Shown: positions 9,159 through 16,371 of the stretch, piece by piece | Layout: the number at the start of each line of letters is the position of its first letter | Numbering within the stretch: position 1 is the stretch's first letter | From: DATBDN01 sp963715995 | GTDB taxonomy: Bacteria; Actinomycetota; Thermoleophilia; Solirubrobacterales; Thermoleophilaceae | NCBI GenBank assembly: GCA_963715995.1 | Contig: OY970283.1 | Location: 1,984,001 to 2,048,000 of the forward strand | Length of the DNA: 64,000 nt | Reading direction: 5' to 3' | The notes under the pieces: generated by a model | The model's database searches: none | The model's input: only the letters and a program-made list of their open reading frames with translations | Told to the model about the DNA's origin: nothing | Translations under genes and position numbers: made by a program

Positions 9159-9611
9159 TCAGGTATCGAGGTGGTAGTCGTACCACTGCTCGCGGATGCC
9201 CCCGACCCGGTCGTAGAGCGACTGCGCGGTGTGGTTGTCGCGCGCGGTCTGCCATTCGAGTGAGGCGGCCCCGCGCTCTCGCGCGGCGTCGAGGCAGGCC
9301 TTGATCAGCGCCTCCCCCACTCCGCGCCGGCGCGCCTCCGCCGCCGTGAACAGGTCGTTCATGACGCCGATCCGGGCCGCGCGGCTGGTGGACCAGCTCC
9401 AGTAGACGGTCGCGAAGCCGAGCGCGGCGCCGTCCTCGTCGCGCGCGATGAACTGGATCCCCTCGAACTCCGGATTCGCGATCAGCGTCCGGGCCAGCGC
9501 CAGCAGCGCCTCGTCGGGCGGGGAGACCTCGTAGAAGTCGGAATAGCCGCGCATCAGCGGCAGCAGCGCGGCGAGGTCGTCCTCGCCGACGCGCGTGACG
9601 GTGATGCTCAC
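9159..9611 (-). CDS. GNAT family N-acetyltransferase
   Basis: The GTG at 9611 overlaps the stop of the LysE gene (GTGA) and gives a 150-residue GNAT protein. The acetyl-CoA loop is EARRRGVGEALIKACL, followed by the typical ASLEWQTARDNHTAQSLYDRVG. The substrate is unknown. Coupling to an amino-acid exporter suggests a small amine or amino-acid-like substrate, but that is inference. Confidence 0.8.
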   Translation of the reverse strand: MSITVTRVGEDDLAALLPLMRGYSDFYEVSPPDEALLALARTLIANPEFEGIQFIARDEDGAALGFATVYWSWSTSRAARIGVMNDLFTAAEARRRGVGEALIKACLDAARERGAASLEWQTARDNHTAQSLYDRVGGIREQWYDYHLDT

Positions 9612-10246
9612 TGGCTGCGGTGCGAGCCGGTCAGAGCCGCCGCGGCCCCGAGGCCGACCAGAACGCTGCCGCTGACCCAGCGCTCGACGCGGACGGCGAT
9701 CGGGTTGTCCTTGAGCCAGCCGGCCGCCGAGCCCGACGCGAGCGCCCACAGGCTGTCGGAGACGAGCGCGATGCAGACGAACAAGCCGCCGAGCACAAGC
9801 GCCTGAAGCGCCACCGAGCCACGGTCCGGATCGAGGAACTGCGGCAGGAAGGCGTAGAAGAAGAGCGCGGTCTTCGGGTTCAGGATGTTCACGACGGCGC
9901 CGTCGCGGTAGAGCTCGCGGCGGCTGCGGCCGCGTACGGCCGCGTTGAGCGCGCTCGGCTCGAGCCCCAGCAGGCGGCGGCTGCCCAGGTAGATCAGGTA
10001 CGCAGCCCCCGCCAGCTTCACGGCCGAGAACAAGGTGGCCGACGACAGCAGCAGCCCGCTCAGCCCGAGCGCGGCGCCGAACACGTGGACGAGCCCGCCG
10101 CTTGCGACGCCGGATGCCGAGACCAGGCCGGCGCGGCGCCCCTGGCCGATGCTCTGCGCGACGATGTAGAGCACCGCCGGCCCAGGGATGACGATCAGCG
10201 CGGTGGCTGCGAGGCAGAAGAGCCAGATGGTCTGCGTCTGGGGCAC
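9608..10246 (-). CDS. LysE/RhtB-family amino-acid exporter
   Basis: A 212-residue inner-membrane protein with about six hydrophobic segments and the family signature near the N-terminus (IVIPGPAVLYIVAQSIGQGR) and NPKTALFFYAFLPQFL. Such proteins export lysine, threonine, homoserine or related compounds. It lies between two GNAT genes in a minus-strand run, with its stop overlapping the next start. The specific substrate cannot be read from sequence. Confidence 0.85.
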   Translation of the reverse strand: MPQTQTIWLFCLAATALIVIPGPAVLYIVAQSIGQGRRAGLVSASGVASGGLVHVFGAALGLSGLLLSSATLFSAVKLAGAAYLIYLGSRRLLGLEPSALNAAVRGRSRRELYRDGAVVNILNPKTALFFYAFLPQFLDPDRGSVALQALVLGGLFVCIALVSDSLWALASGSAAGWLKDNPIAVRVERWVSGSVLVGLGAAAALTGSHRSQ

Positions 10247-10253
10247 AGCCCGA

Positions 10254-10856
10254 TCATCTCACGTCGCGCAGCATCCACCACAACGGCGCGCCACCCGGCA
10301 GCTCGACCTCGCCGAGCGGGGCGAAGCCGAAGGAGGCGTAGTAAGGGAGGTTGTCGGGATTCGCGGTGTCGAGGTAGGTCGGCACCCCCGCGCGATCCGC
10401 GCGCTCCAGGGCGTGACTCAGGAGCGCCCGCCCCACTCCGCTGCGCTGCGCCGTGGGCGCGACGGTGAGCATCCAGACGAACGCGTGCGGCTCGGCCGGG
10501 TGGCCTTTGTGCATGGAGCCGTCGGCGACCAGGGAGCGCCAGAGAACGCGCGGGCCGGCCAGGAGCGGGCCGCGTGCCTGCGCGACCGTCGTGGAAATCT
10601 GGGCCAGCGGCCACTGCCCGGGGTCGAGTCCCGCCAGCACGCCGGCAACCGCGCCGTCGCGCTCGACCTGCCACGCGTAGCCGCCCCGACGGGCGACCAC
10701 GTTCAGGACGCCGCGGCACACGCGGCGGACGTAGCGGTGCCTGCGGGCGGGGTCGCCGGGGCCGACAGAGGCCCAGCCGGGGTCGTCGGCGAAGGCGTCG
10801 GCCATGACGACGCTGGCCTCGTCGAAGCGCTCCGCAGGCAGATCGGTGACCTCCAC
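10254..10856 (-). CDS. GNAT family N-acetyltransferase
   Basis: A 200-residue GNAT acetyltransferase with acetyl-CoA loop motif QRSGVGRALLSHALERAD and C-terminal PYYASFGFAPLGEVELPGG. It starts at a GTG only nine bases from the left attachment repeat of the integrated element, so its natural promoter region now borders foreign DNA. Before integration its start would have faced the gene now at 21054 across fewer than 30 bases. Confidence 0.8.
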   Translation of the reverse strand: MEVTDLPAERFDEASVVMADAFADDPGWASVGPGDPARRHRYVRRVCRGVLNVVARRGGYAWQVERDGAVAGVLAGLDPGQWPLAQISTTVAQARGPLLAGPRVLWRSLVADGSMHKGHPAEPHAFVWMLTVAPTAQRSGVGRALLSHALERADRAGVPTYLDTANPDNLPYYASFGFAPLGEVELPGGAPLWWMLRDVR

Positions 10857-10864
10857 TCCGGCGA

Positions 10865-10879
10865 GTTTGCAAGACTCGC
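10865..10879 (+). repeat. Left attachment site core (attL)
   Basis: GTTTGCAAGACTCGC is repeated exactly at 21036-21050. Here it lies in a perfect 7-bp inverted repeat (10860-10880, GGCGAGT/ACTCGCC around TTGCAAG), a dyad typical of integrase core sites. It is not inside a tRNA gene. Confidence 0.85.
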
Positions 10880-10932
10880 CTAGCTGACGGCGATCTCCGC
10901 GCTGGGAGCGGGATTGCGCTCGCCACAGGTCC

Positions 10933-10956
10933 TCCGGTGGAGGAAAATGTGGAGGT
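10933..10956 (+). promoter_or_regulatory. int: Candidate integrase arm sites, left end
   Basis: TCCGGTGGAGG (10933-10943) and ATGTGGAGGT (10947-10956) recur near the right end: the first twice in direct orientation, the second inverted. Repeated short motifs just inside both ends are what arm-type binding sites of a tyrosine integrase look like. Confidence 0.5.
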
Positions 10957-10965
10957 CAGCGTCCG

Positions 10966-11253
10966 GTGAGCGCGGCGGTCGACCTGGCCGAGCTCGGGTT
11001 CGCCGGGCGCTCTGCGTCGTTCGTCGCGGTCCAGTCGCAGCGGCGGCCACACGCGCGCTGCCGGCGCTGTGGGTCCGTGCTCGCGCCGAGCCGGCGCGTC
11101 GGCGTCCACCAGGTCGGCGGCGCCAGCTTTGACGTCTTCGCCTGCGGCTGCGGCTGCCGGCGCTTCCTGCCCCAGAACGGAAACGGCCGGGCTCTCGCCC
11201 GGCCGTCCGAAGGTAACCCCCGTCGCCACAACAGAGGTGACGCCAAAGACTAG
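10966..11253 (+). CDS. Hypothetical zinc-ribbon protein
   Basis: The GTG at 10966 follows a GGAGG ten bases upstream, which is also part of a candidate arm site, and opens a 95-codon frame. The product holds CRRCGSVL and, about 30 residues later, CGCGCRRFLPQ, enough cysteines for one zinc ribbon. The C-terminus is charged and probably disordered. It is the first gene of the element. No known family is recognised. Confidence 0.45.
   Translation: MSAAVDLAELGFAGRSASFVAVQSQRRPHARCRRCGSVLAPSRRVGVHQVGGASFDVFACGCGCRRFLPQNGNGRALARPSEGNPRRHNRGDAKD
11183..11206 (+). terminator. Strong hairpin near left end of element
   Basis: A perfect 10-bp stem (ACGGCCGGGC / GCCCGGCCGT) closes a TCTC loop. There is no following T-run and it lies within the 3' part of the zinc-ribbon frame, so it may be a weak terminator, a processing signal, or simply GC-rich coding sequence. 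Confidence 0.3.
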
Positions 11254-11600
11254 CGCCAAGGTCGGCGACCTCACCGCCGCGCGACCCGGCGCGCGCAGTC
11301 GATACCGGGAGGGCTGAGTGGAGCCGCCTAACGTCGCTGAACGGCAGCGGCGCTGAGACAGGCAAGGCACCGGGCGCACCGTAGACGTCAGCGCCAGGAG
11401 CTCGAGCGAGCAAACCCGTGGAAGGCAGGCCGGAAGGACCGCAAGGTGAACGGCGAGGCTGGCACGGTGGGACGGGTGCCGGCGGACAAGCGAGTGACTA
11501 GGGACCGTGGGAGTAGTGCGCCCGCCGACCGTGTTCAGGTCCTTGTCGACGTCGTTCAATTCGCAGTGGGAACAGCCGCATCAAATGCAAAGCTCGTGAG
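11254..11600. other. Non-coding stretch inside the element
   Basis: About 350 bases between the zinc-ribbon gene and the membrane-anchored protein. Open frames exist on both strands but none has a ribosome binding site or recognisable motif. No repeat or tRNA-like structure was seen. Confidence 0.4.
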
Positions 11601-12137
11601 ATGCTCCAGGCGCTCGCCGGTGGTGCGATCGGCTCGATCCTCGTCGGGTTTGCATGGGCGCTTGTTCGGCTCTACGCCGTGCCGGGGGAAGTCGACCGAC
11701 ACGACGATGAGGCTGCATTCATCGACGACACCCTGGCGCTGTGGATCGGCGACGAGTATCGCTACTTGCGCCAAGAGGTCGAGCACATCACGAACGACAT
11801 GGCCGCCCGGGGACTCCTGCACAGTGGCATCCACGGCATACAGCGCTCCGAGGCGAAGACGCAGTTCCTTCACCGCTATCGCGACCGACTGCAGGACGCG
11901 AAGCGCGAGAGGGCCGACCTCTACCGCGTCGAGGCGTGGCCCCACGCGATCTGGCGCCGCTGGGCACGAAAGCCGCCGCGCAAGCTGACTGTCCAGGGAT
12001 CGCTGCGCCCGGTGATCGACGACGTCCGGCGGGTCACGACGACAGGTGGATCGCGCGTGATGGTTCACGACCCGACCCGCTCGGAGGTCGACGACCTACT
12101 GGACCTCGTTCGGCGAGCGCCGCTCGAACCCGCCTGA
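11601..12137 (+). CDS. Hypothetical membrane-anchored protein of the element
   Basis: A 178-residue protein with one N-terminal membrane helix (LAGGAIGSILVGFAWALVRL) followed by a charged soluble domain rich in Arg, Asp and His (for example EYRYLRQEVEHIT and FLHRYRDRLQDAKRERAD). The topology suggests the body is cytoplasmic or that the helix is an uncleaved anchor. It is not in an overlapping operon, unlike most genes further into the element. Function unknown. Confidence 0.5.
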   Translation: MLQALAGGAIGSILVGFAWALVRLYAVPGEVDRHDDEAAFIDDTLALWIGDEYRYLRQEVEHITNDMAARGLLHSGIHGIQRSEAKTQFLHRYRDRLQDAKRERADLYRVEAWPHAIWRRWARKPPRKLTVQGSLRPVIDDVRRVTTTGGSRVMVHDPTRSEVDDLLDLVRRAPLEPA

Positions 12138-12172
12138 CGCTCGGCGTGTCGTCGCCCGCGGCGCCAAGTGGA

Positions 12173-12201
12173 TTGGCCCGTCCGGACATGTTTGGTAGCG
12201 T
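12173..12201 (+). promoter_or_regulatory. Candidate promoter in the element
   Basis: TTGGCC, a 17-base spacer and TAGCGT fit a housekeeping-type actinobacterial promoter. Transcription would start near 12208, upstream of an intrinsic terminator, and could reach the gene at 12351 only by reading through it. Confidence 0.45.
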
Positions 12202-12240
12202 CGGTGCGGTCGCTTCTCCGCGGCGTTTGGCAGCTCTGTC

Positions 12241-12278
12241 GGGGCGCTCGGTCTGTGGTGGGCCGGGCGCCCTTTTTT
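12241..12278 (+). terminator. Intrinsic terminator or attenuator
   Basis: GGGCGC pairs with GCGCCC across an 18-20 base loop and is followed directly by six T residues, the clearest rho-independent signal in the element. It lies between a candidate promoter and the next gene, so it could end a short RNA or act as an attenuator. Confidence 0.6.
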
Positions 12279-12350
12279 CGTCCGCGCCGCGGTCTAGCTT
12301 CCCTCTCGCTGTCACACCACCACCACGAAGTAAAAGAAACGGAGAACGAC

Positions 12351-12839
12351 ATGAAGGTGCAAAAGATCCCCGAGGTCGCGGAGGCCTGGGCGAACGTCGC
12401 CGGATTCAACGTCGACCGGCAGCAGTACGTGGCTATGAAAAAGGTCCTCCAGCAGTACGTGCCCGATGCGACCGCGCCGGCGGTCGTCGACCCACACAAG
12501 AGCGCGATCCTCGTCGTCGTCGATGGCGGTGTCTTCGAGCTCGCGGTCTCTGAGCCGGCCGAGCAAGAGCTCGGCTGTATTCACCTGCGCTGGGTCCCGA
12601 CGCGCCCCGACGGCAGCCCGGTCTCGGTGACCGTGCGAGCTCTCAACGTCGCCGGCATGTCGATGCTCACCTCAGACTGGACCTTTCGCTTCGGCGACGA
12701 GACGGTCAAGATCTCGGCTCGCCGGGTTCTGGGGGACGTGAGCCCCGAGAGTGACGAGGCACCCGCCTGGGTGCTGGCCTCTCGCGCCGGCTGGCATCGC
12801 CCGCCGGCTGAAGGGGAGGAGCTACAGGCGGCGGCCTGA
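12351..12839 (+). CDS. Hypothetical 162-residue protein of the element
   Basis: The ATG at 12351 has a GGAG ribosome binding site six bases upstream; the frame extends further 5' but without support. The soluble product starts MKVQKIPEVAEAWANVAGF, has a beta-rich middle (SAILVVVDGGVFELAVSEP) and contains a run resembling a small beta-barrel (DWTFRFGDETVKISARRV). It stands alone between non-coding regions with its own promoter and attenuator-like leader, as expected of a gene expressed independently of the late operon. No family recognised. Confidence 0.55.
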   Translation: MKVQKIPEVAEAWANVAGFNVDRQQYVAMKKVLQQYVPDATAPAVVDPHKSAILVVVDGGVFELAVSEPAEQELGCIHLRWVPTRPDGSPVSVTVRALNVAGMSMLTSDWTFRFGDETVKISARRVLGDVSPESDEAPAWVLASRAGWHRPPAEGEELQAAA

Positions 12840-13046
12840 CGAGGCGCGTCGCGGCCCAACAGTCGAGCTGAGGTCGAGAGTTTTGCAAGCCACCCTTCAA
12901 TTCAGCCGCTGATCGGGCCATTATGAATCCCGTGCTCGTTCTGCACGCTGAGAGCTATGGGGTCGCGGAGGTCGCTTCGGCGATCTCCGCAGCTTCCATT
13001 TCTCCAGCTCGGACGCGCACACTCTCAGCTCCGATCGGAACGAGCC

Positions 13047-13412
13047 ATGGAGCCAACACCGGCTAGCAATCCGAACACAGCACGCGCTCGGGCGAACGTC
13101 GCTCGCATTCTTGCGGCGAAGCACGCCCGTGATGCGGCAGGCGAGCATCCTCGCTACACGGACACCGAGATCGCGGAGGTCGAGCGTCGATCCGCTCGCA
13201 TGTGGGCGTCGCTCGAGTTCGACTTTGCGTCGGCGGCGCGACTGCTCGACCAGGACGTGCCGCGCGCGCCGCGGTGCTCCGCGCGTCGGCGTGGCGCCGG
13301 CCGTCCCGCTGGAAGCCGGCGGCCAGCTCGGTCAAGCTCGCGCTCGGGCGACAGCGGCTCAGACACACCCGGCCCTAGACCGGTCGCCCTCGCGCTAGGG
13401 GGCGACCGATGA
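13047..13412 (+). CDS. Hypothetical protein of the element
   Basis: From the ATG at 13047 the frame encodes 121 residues. The first 75 form a plausible helical domain (NTARARANVARILAAKHARD, YTDTEIAEVERRSARMW); the rest is Arg/Pro/Ser-rich and probably disordered. Its stop overlaps the next start (ATGA). It opens the overlapping gene string that leads to the terminase gene. Function unknown. Confidence 0.45.
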   Translation: MEPTPASNPNTARARANVARILAAKHARDAAGEHPRYTDTEIAEVERRSARMWASLEFDFASAARLLDQDVPRAPRCSARRRGAGRPAGSRRPARSSSRSGDSGSDTPGPRPVALALGGDR

Positions 13413-13642
13413 GGATGACCCGGCGCGCCGCCATGCCACGCGCCTATATCGAGCTGCCCATCAACACGCTCGTGTCCGTTTCCAAGTGTGCGCGACCCGC
13501 GGAGATCTCCGGTCGCGCGCTCGGCTCGCGGTCGACGTCGTCCATGCGTCGTAGCGGCCACGCCGCCGGTCGTCTTCTCCTTCTCCTCGGGGGCGGGCGG
13601 CGGCAACTTCCCAAGGTCAGCGAGGGCGTGCTCGTCGCATGA
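13409..13642 (+). CDS. Hypothetical 77-residue protein
   Basis: A short frame linked by ATGA overlaps on both sides (13409 and 13639). The product is basic (MRMTRRAAMPRAYIELPINT at the start) with a leucine-rich stretch (RLLLLLGGGRRQL). Support is mainly its position between coupled genes. Function unknown. Confidence 0.3.
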   Translation: MRMTRRAAMPRAYIELPINTLVSVSKCARPAEISGRALGSRSTSSMRRSGHAAGRLLLLLGGGRRQLPKVSEGVLVA

Positions 13643-14025
13643 GCTGCCCCGTCTGCAACGGCACCGATCGCTGCACGACCGTGCTCGATCTCGCCGGCGG
13701 CCGCCACCTGCGCATCGCGTTCGGTGGCGAGCGAGGCATGCTGGCCCGCGGCGAGCAGTGCCTCGGCTGCGCCGCCCACCGCGGGACGCCGCATCGCTGC
13801 GGGTGCGTGCTCGAGCAGTGCCCCGCCTGCCGCGAACGGCTCGGCACGTGCGGGCACGCGGCGCTCGTGGCCGGCACCGCCTCCGCTGTCGCCGTCGCCG
13901 ACACGACGCGAGTAGGTCCCCACCTGGGGGCCTACCCCCAACCCCCCCAAAACCAGCGCCAAGGTGGGCGTCTCGCAGTGTCGGCAATGCCCGCGAGCCG
14001 TTTTTCTGGAGCTCCCGATGCCTGA
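13639..14025 (+). CDS. Cysteine-rich zinc-binding protein
   Basis: This 128-residue product has at least two zinc-ribbon-like modules: MSCPVCNGTDRCTTV, then EQCLGCAAHRGTPHRCGC and EQCPACRERLGTCGH. Paired CxxC motifs of this kind are common in small phage DNA- or RNA-binding proteins. The C-terminal 40 residues are low-complexity. It is coupled to the preceding gene by ATGA and runs a few bases into the terminase gene. Exact role unknown. Confidence 0.5.
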   Translation: MSCPVCNGTDRCTTVLDLAGGRHLRIAFGGERGMLARGEQCLGCAAHRGTPHRCGCVLEQCPACRERLGTCGHAALVAGTASAVAVADTTRVGPHLGAYPQPPQNQRQGGRLAVSAMPASRFSGAPDA

Positions 14026-14425
14026 GAGCGCCACCCCCCGACCGCCGTCAGGCCTCGACGCGACCGGGCGCAGGCTGTGGCGTCAGGTGCAGCGAGCGAT
14101 CGAGCCCGACGCAGAGCTCGACGAGCGCGATCTAGCGGTGCTCGAGCTGGCCGCTCGCCAGGCCGACGACGTCGCGCGCCTCGAGCGCATGCTCAAGCGC
14201 GCCCGTCGCCCAACCGTCGCCGGTTCGACGGGCCAGGTCCGCCTGCACCCCGCGATTGCCGAGCTGCGTCAAGCGCGGCTGGCGCTCGCGCGCCTGCTCA
14301 CCAGCCTCAACCTCGAGATCGGCAAGCAAGACTCAGCCGCGTCCGCTCGGGCCCGCCGTGCCGCAGAGGCGCGCTGGCGAGGTCTCGACCGGACGGCGGT
14401 TCGGAGGCTGCATGGCGCGGCTTAG
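14018..14425 (+). CDS. terS: Phage terminase small subunit, P27-like
   Basis: The ATG at 14018 gives 135 residues. The pattern RPPSGLDATGRRLWRQVQ, then ELDERDLAVLELAARQADDV and LHPAIAELRQARLALARLL, matches the P27-type small terminase found in many actinophages. It would recognise phage DNA for packaging together with a large subunit, which this element lacks. The frame continues upstream to 13964, but the body begins at MPESATPRPPSG. It overlaps the next gene. Confidence 0.7.
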   Translation: MPESATPRPPSGLDATGRRLWRQVQRAIEPDAELDERDLAVLELAARQADDVARLERMLKRARRPTVAGSTGQVRLHPAIAELRQARLALARLLTSLNLEIGKQDSAASARARRAAEARWRGLDRTAVRRLHGAA

Positions 14426-14789
14426 GCGTGATCCGGCCGGCGCCGTCGATTCGGTGTCCGAAACGGTGGCGAACGCGACCGTGCGTTGGCTTGAGATTCT
14501 CACGCGATTCTCGACGGTCGACGAGCCCGGGCAGCCGCACCTCTACGCGGCCGAGCACTCGATGATCCGTGAGATCCAGGACCGCGTCGCTGCTGGCGAG
14601 ATGCTGCCGACAGTCGCGCTCAAGAGCGTTCTCCGCCGACTCTCCAAGCTCGGCGCAGAGCACCTCGTCCACGTCGGGACGTCGTACCGGCCGCCCGCTT
14701 ACGTGGTGGCGCAACCGTTCGACGTCGAGCGCGACCGCCGTTACGAGGAGGGCCGCCAACGCGCGCAGGACGGGTGGCGACCGCGATGA
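14412..14789 (+). CDS. Hypothetical protein following the terminase gene
   Basis: The ATG at 14412, inside the end of the terminase gene, gives 125 residues, mostly helical, with ETVANATVRWLEILTRFS and MLPTVALKSVLRRLSKLGAE. It occupies the place where a large terminase or portal gene usually sits but is far too short and lacks Walker motifs. Function unknown. Confidence 0.5.
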   Translation: MARLRRDPAGAVDSVSETVANATVRWLEILTRFSTVDEPGQPHLYAAEHSMIREIQDRVAAGEMLPTVALKSVLRRLSKLGAEHLVHVGTSYRPPAYVVAQPFDVERDRRYEEGRQRAQDGWRPR

Positions 14790-15244
14790 CCGCTCCGCGC
14801 CCTGTGGCTGCCGCGTCTGAGCTCGTCGACGACTGGATCCGCCGGCAGGTGGGCGTCCCGACTGCCGCCGAGGCCGAGCAGGCGCGGCGCGAGGCCGAGC
14901 AGGCCGCCGCCGAGAACGCTGCGCGCTTCCGCGAGGTGGTCGAGCAGTACGAGGAGACGCGCGCCCGCGCGCTCGGCCTGCCCGACCCGCGCGTGCCCGT
15001 GACGCCGCAGTCGCCCGACCACGCCCTGCGCGCCCAGGCCCTGCTCAACAGCGGCCAGGCGAACGACATGCAGGCGGCGCTGCGCGCGACCGATCCGCGG
15101 CGTGAGGCAGCGATCCGCCAACACGCCGGCCTCACCGGCCCGACGAGCTTCGACGGCGGTGCGCGCGGCTCTGTCGCCGGGGCCGACATGGACGAGCTCA
15201 TCCGCGGCCGCGCTGATCGCAACTTCAAGAACCGCAACGGCTAA
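14786..15244 (+). CDS. Hypothetical helical protein
   Basis: The ATG at 14786 overlaps the previous stop (ATGA) and gives 152 residues; a GTG at 14774 is an alternative. Residues about 25-65 form a charged Ala/Glu/Arg helix likely to coil (AEQARREAEQAAAENAARFR). The C-terminus ends DELIRGRADRNFKNRNG. It could be a small structural or scaffold-like phage protein, but this is inference from composition only. Confidence 0.5.
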   Translation: MTAPRPVAAASELVDDWIRRQVGVPTAAEAEQARREAEQAAAENAARFREVVEQYEETRARALGLPDPRVPVTPQSPDHALRAQALLNSGQANDMQAALRATDPRREAAIRQHAGLTGPTSFDGGARGSVAGADMDELIRGRADRNFKNRNG

Positions 15245-15271
15245 CCCACAACGAAAGGACCAAAAAACCAC

Positions 15272-15514
15272 ATGGACGACCGCAATGACATGACCCTTGG
15301 CCCGGGCGTCGGGATCATCCCGCCCCACCTGCGCAACCGCGGCTACGAGAAGCTCGGCATCAAGCCGGGCGAGGGTGGCATCCGGCTCGACGGGAACGGC
15401 GGCCCGAAGCACTGCGGCGCGGCCGAGCTCGGCGACGTGCTCGCCGCGGCGATCGACGCCGGCGCCGACCCGAAGCAGCTCGCGGAAAACCTGCGCGGAG
15501 GTGAGGCCGCGTGA
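15272..15514 (+). CDS. Hypothetical 80-residue protein
   Basis: The ATG at 15272 follows an AAAGGA ribosome binding site (spacing about 12). The product contains LGPGVGIIPPHLRNRGYEKL and a short C-terminal helix (LGDVLAAAIDAGADPKQLAE). The stop overlaps the next start (GTGA). Function unknown. Confidence 0.5.
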   Translation: MDDRNDMTLGPGVGIIPPHLRNRGYEKLGIKPGEGGIRLDGNGGPKHCGAAELGDVLAAAIDAGADPKQLAENLRGGEAA

Positions 15515-16371
15515 GCACCACGACGAAGCCGGCCAAGGCCGACGCCCTGGCGGCGTTCGACGCCGCCTACGCGGCCGCGACGCACGCGACGAGCGACCTG
15601 CGGTCCGCCTACACGGCCGCAGCCGAGGCCGAGCGCGCGGTCGTACTCGCCGAAGCTGAGCAGCGCGAGGCCGACCGGCTCGCGATCGTCACCGGGCGCG
15701 ACTCGGTGACGATGGAGGCGCTCTCGGACGCCAGGACGGCGCTTGATGCGGCGCGAGCACGTGTAGACGAGATGAAAGCCGAGGACGCCGACCGGCAGGC
15801 CGCGCTCGCACGGGCCGTGCAGTCGCTCGTCGACGCCGGCGGCAAGGACGCCCTCGGCATAGTTATCAGGAGCCTGATCGACGCCGCCGATCAGCGCCTC
15901 GAGCTCGCCGTCGATGAGCTGGCCGCGGGGCGTCGCCAGCTCGCGCAGACGCTCGGGCTCTTGAGCTGGCTCCACGGAAAGGCGTTGGCCGTCGTGCCCG
16001 AGGCCGCGGTGCTTTCGAGGATCGACCTGCCGAGGCCGAACGGCGACCCCTACGACTGGCGCGAGGTGGAGGCGTCCTTGCGACGCATGGCTGCGACGGC
16101 ACGCTCCGAGCTCTCCCTGTTTGTAGCGCTGCCTGAGCAGCGTGCGCAGCGCGTCTCGCGGGAGGACATCCTGCGCTGGCACGTGGCCAACGGTGGATCG
16201 TTCAGCGACCCGGCCGGCCTGGTCGACGCAAAGTACCTCGAGCAGGGCCCGCGGCGCGAGGAGTACCTCAAGGACCTCGAGGAGCAGAAGGCGGTCGCCA
16301 AGGCCACCGACGAGGCGCTCGCCGCTCACGGTCGTGAACGCCGGATGCGCGAGCAGGTGCCCGTCGCCTGA
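15511..16371 (+). CDS. Hypothetical coiled-coil phage-type protein
   Basis: A 286-residue, strongly helical protein. The first 110 residues are Ala/Glu-rich and likely coiled coil (AAAEAERAVVLAEAEQREAD). The C-terminal half has a region with aromatic residues (NGDPYDWREVEASLRRM). It lies directly before the tape-measure gene, where tail assembly proteins usually are, and both its ends overlap neighbours. No specific family recognised. Confidence 0.55.
   Translation: MSTTTKPAKADALAAFDAAYAAATHATSDLRSAYTAAAEAERAVVLAEAEQREADRLAIVTGRDSVTMEALSDARTALDAARARVDEMKAEDADRQAALARAVQSLVDAGGKDALGIVIRSLIDAADQRLELAVDELAAGRRQLAQTLGLLSWLHGKALAVVPEAAVLSRIDLPRPNGDPYDWREVEASLRRMAATARSELSLFVALPEQRAQRVSREDILRWHVANGGSFSDPAGLVDAKYLEQGPRREEYLKDLEEQKAVAKATDEALAAHGRERRMREQVPVA

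Noticed and set aside
10860..10880. Hairpin at the left att site as a tRNA 3' end
   Set aside because: There is no T-loop consensus, acceptor stem or anticodon arm around it; the dyad is better explained as the integrase core site.
12882..12889. Third partial copy of the att core (TTTGCAAG)
   Set aside because: Only 8 bases match and the flanks differ, so it is within chance expectation for a 10-kb element.
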